Shown here: positions 6,531 through 14,950 of the stretch, one piece after another
Numbering within the stretch: the first letter of the stretch is position 1
How the letters are laid out: every line of letters starts with the position of its first letter
Virus record (IMG/VR): IMGVR_UViG_3300024265_000205
Coordinates: 1-23,556 of that record
DNA from: a virus
Strand: one strand, 5' to 3'
DNA: 23,556 nucleotides
Translations under genes and position numbers: made by a program
Notes under the pieces: generated by a model
What the model was told of the DNA's origin: nothing
Seen by the model: only the letters and a program-made list of their open reading frames with translations
The model's database searches: none

Positions 6531-7842
6531 AACCTAAAACCTCACAAGCAAGATGAGTAACAAAAACATTTCCTGTTTCATCAAATTCTTTAAATCCCCA
6601 CCTGATTTCATTATCCGATGTCACTAAGAAAGGGGGGGATTCAATACTAAAAGGAGCCGAAGAGTATACATATTTACTTTGAGACACGTTTGCTTCAAAG
6701 AATGGTGAACCACCATTATTACTTAAACGAATTACATGGTCGGCTTGTACCATCGAAATTGTTCCGTTAATCCACATCTTGGCATAGTATCCCACAGGAA
6801 GAATGAATCCAAATGTAGACGCTTTGATTATGGGAGGGTCTATATACACGACCGACCCACCAACCGAATCCGGATATACCCACGCATTATTAGAAGACAT
6901 GGAAATTGGTCCGGCAAAACCAGTATACAATGCTTTGGGGTTACCACCGGAAACAGACCGTGACATCCCGATACATTTCCATATACTGACAGAATCATCA
7001 AAAATATATTCTAACACATCTCCGGTTTTGGTTAATATGTCAGCCCCTCCAGATTGCCAAAATCCATCGGAGGTATGTTGTAAAGTAATATTCGGTGATT
7101 GTATATGGAGAGCTATTCGTTGACCATCAGTTGTTGTGCCTGTTATATCTAAAATAGTATATGCCATTCCATCTGTGGTTGATACTGTTACATATGTTTT
7201 ATCATATCCAGTATCAATCCAACTAATAGTCCTGACTCCACCCCCAGCCGATAACACAAATTCAAAACTTTTGACTCGGTGTATGTAATTGTTAGGTGCG
7301 GCCATACCACCAATTGGTTGAAGCACCCACTTGGTAGAATTCCACACAAACTTATAAACATGGTAAAGACCATCAGCAGTAGAACGAATCAACTCTGGAT
7401 ATCCTGATAGAGTTAAAATATTTGCGGATGGACCTTCAGGGGTAATATATTTGACTCCGGGTACTTTAGCTTCTGGATCATTATCAAGTTGGAGATAAAG
7501 AATCTGACCCGTTTCGGGAACTATTATTTGGTCGGCGTCATTATATACTTCAATTTCATTAATCCGTGTAGTTGAAATCCAATCTGCGGCTGGTACTTTG
7601 ACTATTTGATCCCCAAGGTCTCCAATATAAACCTTGACAATCAAATACGTTCCTGTATCCGTCCCCGTTCCTTTCTGGGGTTGAAGCGCTCTGGTCAGGG
7701 GTGGATTATCAGGAGCCTGAGCGATAATCAGACGGCCACCGTTAGCGATGGTATCATCAAGATCGGCTTTATAATCAACCATCTCATTAATAAGGTTCCT
7801 CTGAGCCCGAAATGTGGCCCGTGCGGTGATTTTATCAGCCAT
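6520..7842 (-). CDS. Tail fibre / receptor-binding paralogue 1 (440 aa)
   Basis: The ATG at 7842 lies 8 nt inside the end of the small coiled-coil gene; a GAGGGG further upstream could serve as a ribosome binding site. The N terminus (FRAQRNLINEMVDYKADLDD, then GGRLIIAQAP) is shared with the two downstream genes. A GDVLEYIFDD...WKCIG unit at about residues 272-292 is the same beta repeat seen in the paralogues. The C-terminal 140 residues form a separate beta-rich domain. It is the first of the three fibre genes transcribed, directly after the baseplate genes, consistent with a distal tail appendage. The exact role is not established. Confidence 0.65.
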   Translation of the reverse strand: MADKITARATFRAQRNLINEMVDYKADLDDTIANGGRLIIAQAPDNPPLTRALQPQKGTGTDTGTYLIVKVYIGDLGDQIVKVPAADWISTTRINEIEVYNDADQIIVPETGQILYLQLDNDPEAKVPGVKYITPEGPSANILTLSGYPELIRSTADGLYHVYKFVWNSTKWVLQPIGGMAAPNNYIHRVKSFEFVLSAGGGVRTISWIDTGYDKTYVTVSTTDGMAYTILDITGTTTDGQRIALHIQSPNITLQHTSDGFWQSGGADILTKTGDVLEYIFDDSVSIWKCIGMSRSVSGGNPKALYTGFAGPISMSSNNAWVYPDSVGGSVVYIDPPIIKASTFGFILPVGYYAKMWINGTISMVQADHVIRLSNNGGSPFFEANVSQSKYVYSSAPFSIESPPFLVTSDNEIRWGFKEFDETGNVFVTHLACEVLGYDG

Positions 7843-8020
7843 TGGTGGTCTGACCCCTCAATTTCTGTTTGTGTTCCTCTGAGAGACCCATATCGTTCAT
7901 AATAAGCTCCAGAATCTTCTCCATGCGGTCTACTCTATCAGCGATACGTTTCTCTTCCAACTCCCGTGGTCCGGGAGTGAAGATAATCATACTGCTATTA
8001 CTATCTCTTCGTTCCTTCAT
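7835..8020 (-). CDS. Small coiled-coil protein between baseplate and fibre genes (61 aa)
   Basis: The preferred start is the ATG at 8020, which overlaps the stop of the giant baseplate gene as TAATG; a GTG nine codons upstream (8047) is also open but has no ribosome binding site. Neither start has a strong Shine-Dalgarno sequence, so translation probably depends on coupling. The product has a helical stretch from about residue 18 to 55 with regular leucine/isoleucine spacing (ELEEKRIADRVDRMEKILEL), suggesting a short coiled coil. The stop overlaps the first fibre gene. It could help join or fold the fibres, but no family is recognised. Confidence 0.55.
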   Translation of the reverse strand: MKERRDSNSSMIIFTPGPRELEEKRIADRVDRMEKILELIMNDMGLSEEHKQKLRGQTTNG

Positions 8021-11000
8021 TACGGTTGGGCGGCTTGTAGAATCCACCGGAGGTTTTGAAGTTTCGGGGAACTTTGTCCGTTGATATCCGCAAGGAAAGC
8101 TATCTTTCCTCTAAAAGTGGTAGCGTTCTTTCCGGCCAGTCCGGTGGTATTGAACTGGAAGGTATATCGTTTCCACCCCTCCAAGATATCTTCCATAGTC
8201 ACATCCCCACTGGCTCCGCCTGAGAAATCATTTCCAACCCACGCTTCAATTTCCGTAGTAGGATCAACATAAGCGAAACATGGCCGGACATCATCATTTG
8301 TTGGATTCGGAAGATACACATCCACAATACATTTCACGCTCAAATAGTTGTCGGCTCCAGCGGCTCCAATATTTTCCGTGAGTCGGGTAACCAATCCAAG
8401 GGATGTCTCAGCGGTTCCAGCATCCGTGGGTAATGTCAACGGAGCGGCGGCGGCGGTCTGGGCGATGTACTTGGATGTGATAAAGCTATGGTTTTTGGAC
8501 ATGAGTGGCGTATGGCTTCCGTCCAGAGAAATCATTGTAACCAGCACCCGGACCTCACGTGCCATTTCATTCAAATCAAGTTCTTGATTCGGCTCAAAAT
8601 TCTCCCACTCTGTCCAGACTCCATCAGAGTCCCGATGATATTTGAATTGAAACTGAAGATCAGTCCCGTCCGGCGCAAAGATTTCTGAAGCGAATAGGAA
8701 GCGTGAGCATGTATCAATACGAGCGAATTCCAACGTTCCCGTGTTTGCCCCGGAGCCCACAAATTCATCTGCCACGTAAATCTTCATGGTAATATCACGA
8801 TCTTGGAAAGCTGTCCATGTAACGTTGTTCGAAGAAGCGAACAGTGTTCCGGCCAGATACGGGTTAAGCTCCACAGTCTTCTGGGTGTTGAGGTCCAGTG
8901 ACCCAAGCTCAGCAATAGCGGCTGTATAGTCCGTGCTGTCACTCAGGAGAGTAATACAGAACGGGGTCTTGGCTGGAATATAAACGGGTTCCGGAAACTC
9001 AATCTCAACAGGATTTAGAATATACTGATTTGACCCTTGGTCATAATAACTCCAATCGATTAGAGTGTGAGGCAAAGTCTTCTCTGCCCAGATTTCATCT
9101 CCGGGCAATCCAGCAATCATGTTCCCAATGGATACATGGACCGGGAAGGCTGAGGTAACTGCGCTATCCAAATTTAAGTTCCCTGTATTGAACAGGTAAA
9201 CCGTGGCCTTAGTCAGTGTGACAGGCTCATCAAAGATAAAACCTTGTGCCAGTGGGTCATCTCCACCGTCCCTGTCAGATCGTACCCGATTAACAAAAAC
9301 CGTGCGCATACGTCTGGCAATAGTGATACGTTCCTTGCCACGAGAATCGTATGATTGATTTCTCTCAGCGAAGAAATTAGCGTTCCCGGCGGCCGCATCA
9401 CCTGAATCAGCGTATGCCCGGAAAACAATCTTTTTACGTCCTTGATTCACCCCAGTTGGAATAAATATATATTCTTGTAAAGTTCCATTAGCCGGAACTG
9501 TTTGATGGTAAACCCCCGAACTACGGGAGATCATTTCCATTGGTTTATCATCAATGTATGCCCGAACAAAGAATTGTGTCTGGGTTACAAGATCAGGCAT
9601 GTATATCCAGTTCAAAATATTCATCTGGAGACGGAGTGGACGACAGAAAGGAAGAACCCGTTCCCATCTTTTCAGAATACGGATTCGTTCAATGGGTGAT
9701 CGCTGTGCGTTTCTTTGTTGTATCCAGCCTTGGCCATTACGCCACGTCCACGAAAAGTTACTGTTCTGGACCCATACCGTAGTTTCACGTGTGATAGTAG
9801 ACCTCCACCGCACAATATTGGATATCCAATGATCTTTGTTTGGTCTTGTCCAAACACGTCCGGCTGATTTTTTATACTGAACATAACCGTTCAAAAGTTG
9901 AAGCCCAGTAATGTTGGTTACTTCAACACGAGTAACATCATTAACCGGAAGCCTGTCCAGATACCAGAATTCTGATTCTGTTTCAGTGACTACACCTGTC
10001 AGGGTTGGATTGGATTCGAAGATGTCATCATCATCAACCGAGATTCCCCTGTTGATAGGAAGACTGGCCGTATTCTCATCAAGGTCCAGAGCGAAGTGAG
10101 TATCAGACCTCCCTAAATTAACCCGGTCAAAGTTGTCAAAGTTATCAACCAGAATTCCTCGGAGCGCTGATGAGAAATTTTCATCTTTAGTCTGAGTCTC
10201 CAGCGCAAGAGTGGCAATATCTTCTTCAAGGTCATCTACCCGACCTTTTATAACATTTATTTCTTGCATAGTCAGGCGCTTGGTTGCAATTTGTTCAGTG
10301 TCAGTTAAAACCTCCCGGACCCCCGCTACCTCAATATTGGGCCATTGTTTTACCAACCCCATAAGTTGCATAGTCGTATCATTAATATTCGGGAAGTTCG
10401 TAACAGAAGCTTTGATAGGAATGCCCTGAATCACAGCCAGAATTCCATCTGAGTTAAGGTAAATTCCATCAGTTCTTCCAAGAACGTAATTATAGGAAAG
10501 ACGAATATTCCCATCAACAAGGAACCCACGATTAACCGAAGAGATAAAGTCTGAATAATCAATCCTGTCGATTGAAATAGCTCCCCAGTAAATCCCGTCA
10601 ACGTCCGTGTATGTTGTGGCCGTATTACTTCCCAGCCACATAAACGTAGCGCCTGTCAAGTCTGCGGTTCCAGCGGCTCCGGGTGTTAAGTCTCCATCAG
10701 AGTGTACATTAACCAGATACCAACCAGCCTGTCCCAGCGCCCCAACCTTGATGACATAAAAGTCATAGGTTCCGTCATTATACACCGTATCTTCAACTAA
10801 TACATCTGTTGGAGTTTTGATGACCACTAATCTAGTTTTGTAATACGGTTTGTCAACTGGGTCAGCGATATCAAAATCATAATGATACCTATCAGGAAAG
10901 TTTACATCCTGAGCAAAGTCATAAACCGTGCGTTCGATACCATCCACCCGCTCAAAGTAATACATGATATAGAATGTCTGAGACGCCGCAAGTCCGGTGA

Positions 11001-12126
11001 TTTGGTCACCGCCAGAATCCCATGTATAGGATGATACCCACGCCCCGGTGTTATCATAAATTCCGAGGATGTCTACCACTTCTCTATCGGCCCCAAAATC
11101 CATATCAATGATACCAGAAACATTTGAAGTGGTCTCATGAAGAAAGTGGATTAATTGAGGTTGGAATACTGCGATATCCGCCGGGGTAGCCCCCTGATAA
11201 ATAAAATCATCCTCCACCTGTACCATGTGAGCAAAATCGCCTGTTATGGTATAGGGGGTAATGATAAGAGGGATGTTCCAAAGTGAAGTTTCGGTGGATA
11301 CAGTAACACGTTCGATAGCAACGTCAGTTGCGGCATCAATTCTGTAACCGTTGACATAAGCAACTCCAGCACGAAGTCCGATGGTAATATCGTTGATAAT
11401 TCCATCTGATTCGGGATCGTTTTCATCAATATATACCTCCATACCATCCACAACATAGTTCCCGGATTCATCAAAAGTCCTTTGAGCCATATCCCGTCCA
11501 ATGTCAGAATAAGACGATGTTTCCGGCTCTGTTACCTCAATATTGTTCACCTTTTTGAATGTGATGTACCCTTCAGTATCATCAAGATCAACGAAGGCTT
11601 TAATCAGAGTATCATCAGAATCGTATAGGTTATCGCTGGAAGCTCTCCTTGCCATTTGAACAACAGCCAAAAGTCTATCAGCGCCTTCGGCTCCAACGTT
11701 CGTAAACCCGGAAGCATTGTCACCAAGATCATTATCCGGACCATACTCCGCTGGGTTGTCAGCAGACGAACCTTCCACACCAATACTGTACATCTTGATA
11801 TAAAATCCGACCTCTGTATCTGTTGGGTCCACTGTGACCGGTAACAGGTTGGATATTTGAAGAAGATAATTATTCCAGAAGATAAACCCATCATTGATGT
11901 AGAATTTATCATCTTGGGCGATGTACCAGTCACAACCTTTAATAACAGCGTTCCGTTTCCAGATGGCGCTGAAGCCTTTAGCCACTTGATCCTGTACATA
12001 AGAAATGATGTTATTCAACTCTCGTGTCTGGACCGGAACTCCCGGCTTGAACAGAACCCTAATATAACCCTTGGATAATTGGGTTTCTGCATCGTCAAAA
12101 TATTGAACAAGAATAGAATCAGACAT
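8020..12126 (-). CDS. Giant baseplate structural protein, DUF4815-like N terminus (1368 aa)
   Basis: The ATG at 12126 has AGGAGT upstream and follows the gp8-like gene after 9 nt. The N-terminal region (residues about 1-120, with KPGVPVQTRELNNI and a following helix) resembles the DUF4815 region of large virion structural proteins of marine T4-like phages. Near residue 950 a DPLAQGFIFDEP motif is the recurrent 'DPLAQ-F' landmark of these proteins, followed by beta domains through to the C terminus. Between about residues 750 and 830 is an unusual tryptophan- and arginine-rich segment. Position after gp27- and gp8-like genes and before fibre genes suggests a baseplate wedge protein that may take the place of T4 gp7 and/or gp10; sequence alone does not decide which. 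Confidence 0.7.
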   Translation of the reverse strand: MSDSILVQYFDDAETQLSKGYIRVLFKPGVPVQTRELNNIISYVQDQVAKGFSAIWKRNAVIKGCDWYIAQDDKFYINDGFIFWNNYLLQISNLLPVTVDPTDTEVGFYIKMYSIGVEGSSADNPAEYGPDNDLGDNASGFTNVGAEGADRLLAVVQMARRASSDNLYDSDDTLIKAFVDLDDTEGYITFKKVNNIEVTEPETSSYSDIGRDMAQRTFDESGNYVVDGMEVYIDENDPESDGIINDITIGLRAGVAYVNGYRIDAATDVAIERVTVSTETSLWNIPLIITPYTITGDFAHMVQVEDDFIYQGATPADIAVFQPQLIHFLHETTSNVSGIIDMDFGADREVVDILGIYDNTGAWVSSYTWDSGGDQITGLAASQTFYIMYYFERVDGIERTVYDFAQDVNFPDRYHYDFDIADPVDKPYYKTRLVVIKTPTDVLVEDTVYNDGTYDFYVIKVGALGQAGWYLVNVHSDGDLTPGAAGTADLTGATFMWLGSNTATTYTDVDGIYWGAISIDRIDYSDFISSVNRGFLVDGNIRLSYNYVLGRTDGIYLNSDGILAVIQGIPIKASVTNFPNINDTTMQLMGLVKQWPNIEVAGVREVLTDTEQIATKRLTMQEINVIKGRVDDLEEDIATLALETQTKDENFSSALRGILVDNFDNFDRVNLGRSDTHFALDLDENTASLPINRGISVDDDDIFESNPTLTGVVTETESEFWYLDRLPVNDVTRVEVTNITGLQLLNGYVQYKKSAGRVWTRPNKDHWISNIVRWRSTITRETTVWVQNSNFSWTWRNGQGWIQQRNAQRSPIERIRILKRWERVLPFCRPLRLQMNILNWIYMPDLVTQTQFFVRAYIDDKPMEMISRSSGVYHQTVPANGTLQEYIFIPTGVNQGRKKIVFRAYADSGDAAAGNANFFAERNQSYDSRGKERITIARRMRTVFVNRVRSDRDGGDDPLAQGFIFDEPVTLTKATVYLFNTGNLNLDSAVTSAFPVHVSIGNMIAGLPGDEIWAEKTLPHTLIDWSYYDQGSNQYILNPVEIEFPEPVYIPAKTPFCITLLSDSTDYTAAIAELGSLDLNTQKTVELNPYLAGTLFASSNNVTWTAFQDRDITMKIYVADEFVGSGANTGTLEFARIDTCSRFLFASEIFAPDGTDLQFQFKYHRDSDGVWTEWENFEPNQELDLNEMAREVRVLVTMISLDGSHTPLMSKNHSFITSKYIAQTAAAAPLTLPTDAGTAETSLGLVTRLTENIGAAGADNYLSVKCIVDVYLPNPTNDDVRPCFAYVDPTTEIEAWVGNDFSGGASGDVTMEDILEGWKRYTFQFNTTGLAGKNATTFRGKIAFLADINGQSSPKLQNLRWILQAAQP

Positions 12127-12135
12127 TTCTTACTC

Positions 12136-13248
12136 CTAGAATTCGATGATTGCGGAAATGATTTCGCTCTGGTCAGCCACCCGTGTGACCGGAGTTCTGT
12201 TGTCCAAATACACCAACTTTCCGGATTCATCAAACCCCGTTTCCAGATACCAGTTGTTCTGACCATGGCTGGTTGGTCCGGGGTCTGAGTATTCAGAATC
12301 TGTTGCAAGACCACCTCCAGATTCAGTCGGGTCTTGTAGAATCCCTACTTGGCGGAAGCTCAATCCTATTGGAAAGGTAATGCCGAACGTGGCAGTCATG
12401 TAAACGAAATTGGCCTCATCAGCGTATATTCTTGACCGCTGATACTTAATGGGGTATGGTGTAACCCCCACTGAAGATTCAATGACACTGGCGGCTGTAG
12501 TCCAGTCACCTGTCAGGGGGACTACCGTTAGGAAGAAATACCGGGTGGTATCATCCGCCCCGACGATTTCATATTGCTCTTTCCAAATAACCCGCCCAGT
12601 AATGCCGGAATCAACAGAATCTTCAATTGTATCACCTATTGCTATTTCCGTCAAGTCGTTGGTCAAGGCTGGGTTTGATGGACCAAACACAAGGTGCAGA
12701 TGATTATAATTAATATCCTTCCAATACGTTGTCCGGAATAATGTCCGTGTCACTGGGTCCAGAACCAAAGGCTGAGCCTCCAGAGATGTGCCACCCGTGA
12801 TGGTATCCCCAAGAAGGAACGTTCCAGAGATCGGTAGTACAACCAATTCATTGGTCTTTCCAATCATAGACCCACCAGAAAGTCTCCATTTGACAGTCCC
12901 GGACGCTCCTCCCGTTCCGGTGACCGTTTCAGCATCATCGTATGCGGATGCATCAGGAACAGTCAACCACACATACGAATCCACTTCCCCAGTGTCATAT
13001 GCTGTCGGATCATCGACCAAATATTTGACATTTGCCGCAACAATTTTTTTCATAGCAAATGTCTGATGGAAGAATCCCCACTCTTCATCCCGACCACCAT
13101 CCGGAACATCGGGGGTTGGCTCTCCACCCCATGCAAGCACACGGGACAAGGCCATATAGACACTGTGGTTGGCGACATCTTTGATGGTATCTTCTACAAA
13201 AACTTCCGCCTTTTCCACCCTTGCGGTGTTTTCAATGATAGCAGACAT
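12136..13248 (-). CDS. 8: Baseplate wedge protein, T4 gp8-like (370 aa)
   Basis: The ATG at 13248 has TAAGGAG upstream. Length is close to T4 gp8 (334 aa). The C terminus shows the gp8 signature: SFRQVGILQDP around residue 305, matching GFRQISIITNP in T4, and the last 30 residues with SGKLVYLDNRTPV and DQSEIISAIIEF, matching the T4 ending SGEMIYMENRPPI and DQTEEINILFTF. The N terminus also has a SRVLAW-GGEP segment comparable to the T4 FGRSEPW region. The middle (about residues 104-222) carries GDT/GETVTG-SGATGTV-type repeats also seen in this phage's tail sheath. gp8 joins the wedge arms of the baseplate with gp6, gp7 and gp10. It has its own probable late promoter at 13274-13288. Confidence 0.85.
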   Translation of the reverse strand: MSAIIENTARVEKAEVFVEDTIKDVANHSVYMALSRVLAWGGEPTPDVPDGGRDEEWGFFHQTFAMKKIVAANVKYLVDDPTAYDTGEVDSYVWLTVPDASAYDDAETVTGTGGASGTVKWRLSGGSMIGKTNELVVLPISGTFLLGDTITGGTSLEAQPLVLDPVTRTLFRTTYWKDINYNHLHLVFGPSNPALTNDLTEIAIGDTIEDSVDSGITGRVIWKEQYEIVGADDTTRYFFLTVVPLTGDWTTAASVIESSVGVTPYPIKYQRSRIYADEANFVYMTATFGITFPIGLSFRQVGILQDPTESGGGLATDSEYSDPGPTSHGQNNWYLETGFDESGKLVYLDNRTPVTRVADQSEIISAIIEF

Positions 13249-13273
13249 GTTAATCTCCTTATTAAGTCTTTGG

Positions 13274-13288
13274 TTTTAAGTATTTATT
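13274..13288 (-). promoter_or_regulatory. Late promoter variant (AATAAATA)
   Basis: The minus strand reads AATAAATACTTAAAA, one base away from the T4 late box but with the full CTTAAAA extension found in the other late promoters here. It overlaps the last codon region of the gp27-like gene and lies 26 nt upstream of the gp8-like start. It probably gives extra or weaker transcription of gp8 and the downstream baseplate and fibre genes. Confidence 0.6.
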
Positions 13289-14510
13289 ATCCCACGCCCA
13301 CATTTTTAGAAGTACGTATTAAATTACCTTTCGATAAAGTAAAATAAGAGTCTCTAATAATGGTCATCACCTGTAGATATTGAATATCACTCCAGATGTG
13401 GTTTATAGACTCGATCAAATATTTCCCAGTAAGTTTCTGGTTTTCCATTTCTGAACTATCTTGAGAATCTATATAAAAATCAACCACCTGTCCGGCTGAT
13501 AATTTCGACGTACCTTGCATACTAATTTTCAAACGACTCTGTTTAATCATGCTCTTCTTCATCCGGTCCCGGCCAGCAACGTGGAACCATTTATCATCCC
13601 CGCCTTGCCTGAGCATAACCGCTTGAGTATTTATCCTCTCCGGGGAGAGCGGGGCCACCGCTCCCAGTGTCACCGTTCGTTCGAAGAACTCATCAAATGA
13701 TATTTTCTCCGTGACAATCGCTTTAGTAAACTTGTTCCAGCCCACCATAGTAAACCCAATGGTTCGTTCTCTAATAGCTCTCAGTATGTCAAAATCTATA
13801 AGACGTTCCCAACGCTGAACGTTCCCTTCGTATAGGGGGTTTTGAGCATTGGGAACCAATCGCATAGTTGGTTTCTGTTGAAATAATGATGATAGGGATT
13901 GAAATTTATACCCTTCTTCTGTATTCTGGAAAAATACATACCCTCCATCATCATGACTGATTGAAGATGCTGAGAATGATAAATCCATGATAGCCTGATG
14001 AGGGGTCACGTATGACATGATGTAATTGGTGTCATACTTTGTCTCTTCTACATGAGACATAGTTACACCTATCATCTTCTCAGCAATATGTTGTACTATT
14101 TTTGATACAGATTGTTCTTTGAAACTTCGGCTGTACTCTTTGTTAATTGAGTTAACAAATTGCTCATCAGCCACAAACAGCTTAAACGTTCTCTGGTAAT
14201 TCTGTCTATCAGACCCTATGGTCTCTTCTCTCCCAGCAAATACCCGGAGACGTAAATCATTAATCGGGTCTGGATTATCTTCTCTTCCCCGGCTCTGGAA
14301 CCTTAAAATAATAATCTCATCCCCGGTAATAGGAAGCAATTCCTCAATACCCTTACGGTGGGTGATGATTATCCGACCAGTAATAAACGGGGCTGTAATA
14401 GATTCAAATATTTCGAAAGCAAGAACTTCTTCTGGAGTCAAGAAAATTTCCTTATCGTCCTTGAGAATCTTGAACTCTTCGATGATTATATTAGTTGATT
14501 CGAATGACAT
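13287..14510 (-). CDS. 27: Baseplate central hub protein, T4 gp27-like (407 aa)
   Basis: The ATG overlaps the stop of the gp53 gene (TAATG at 14508-14512), so the two are translationally coupled. Length is near T4 gp27 (391 aa). The protein begins with beta-rich segments typical of the hub (gp27 / gpD) fold: an N-terminal tube-like domain with ITGRIIITHRKGIEELLPI and a GDEIIILRF strand, a middle helical region (FKEQSVSKIVQHIAEKM, the 'late control D' type helix), and a C-terminal tube-like domain with LSAGQVVDFYI and LTGKYLIESINHIW. In T4 a gp27 trimer connects the spike lysozyme gp5 to the tail tube. No gp5 gene is visible here, so the spike is either elsewhere in the genome or different. 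Confidence 0.8.
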   Translation of the reverse strand: MSFESTNIIIEEFKILKDDKEIFLTPEEVLAFEIFESITAPFITGRIIITHRKGIEELLPITGDEIIILRFQSRGREDNPDPINDLRLRVFAGREETIGSDRQNYQRTFKLFVADEQFVNSINKEYSRSFKEQSVSKIVQHIAEKMIGVTMSHVEETKYDTNYIMSYVTPHQAIMDLSFSASSISHDDGGYVFFQNTEEGYKFQSLSSLFQQKPTMRLVPNAQNPLYEGNVQRWERLIDFDILRAIRERTIGFTMVGWNKFTKAIVTEKISFDEFFERTVTLGAVAPLSPERINTQAVMLRQGGDDKWFHVAGRDRMKKSMIKQSRLKISMQGTSKLSAGQVVDFYIDSQDSSEMENQKLTGKYLIESINHIWSDIQYLQVMTIIRDSYFTLSKGNLIRTSKNVGVG

Positions 14511-14941
14511 TATATAGTGATACCTAAGTCTTTCTTAATAGATGCAATAATCTCATACACAAACTCAGCACGGGGAACTTTAATAGTCCTCTTTAATTCA
14601 TTCTCTTCCCTTATAGCCGCTTCAACTTCTACTGGGTCAGCAGTGGGATTTTCTGCTATTACAAGGGTAAGGGTATCTTTAAGCTCTTCCTCTGTCATAG
14701 GAAAACCAAAAAACGGATCATTAATATCATTAAACAAAAGAATCAACCACCACCACTTAGCATTTCCGAAAAACTGATATGCAAGGATGTCGGACCTATC
14801 TCCATCCTGTACCGTGTACTCATAATAAAATGTCACGTCTTGAACGTAACGCCTGTTCACTTGATATTTATTAAAGAGATTTTTGTAAGTAACCCCATCA
14901 ATTTCTATATCTGGGAATAGCTGAAAATAATCAATAGCCAT
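14510..14941 (-). CDS. 53: Baseplate wedge protein, T4 gp53-like (143 aa)
   Basis: The ATG at 14941 has TTAAGGAG upstream. The product begins with DYFQLFPDIEIDG and contains a LysM-like segment at about residues 42-85: a YTVQDGDRSDILAYQFFGN helix-turn, then KWWWLILLFNDINDPFFGF, the tell-tale pattern of T4 gp53 ('single peak at W-W, N-DP'). At 143 aa it is shorter than T4 gp53 (196 aa), missing mainly the C-terminal part. gp53 locks the wedges around the hub. It sits between the tube-cap and hub genes and shares their transcript. Confidence 0.85.
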   Translation of the reverse strand: MAIDYFQLFPDIEIDGVTYKNLFNKYQVNRRYVQDVTFYYEYTVQDGDRSDILAYQFFGNAKWWWLILLFNDINDPFFGFPMTEEELKDTLTLVIAENPTADPVEVEAAIREENELKRTIKVPRAEFVYEIIASIKKDLGITI

Positions 14942-14950
14942 AATTTCTCC

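Noticed and set aside
11604-11999. 131-codon minus-strand frame inside the giant baseplate gene
   Set aside because: It is an alternate frame within a continuous 1368-codon gene whose product has recognisable structural-protein landmarks.
14865-14872. AATAAATA on the minus strand inside the gp53 gene
   Set aside because: It lacks the CTTAAAA extension and is far from the next gene start, so it is probably a chance match.
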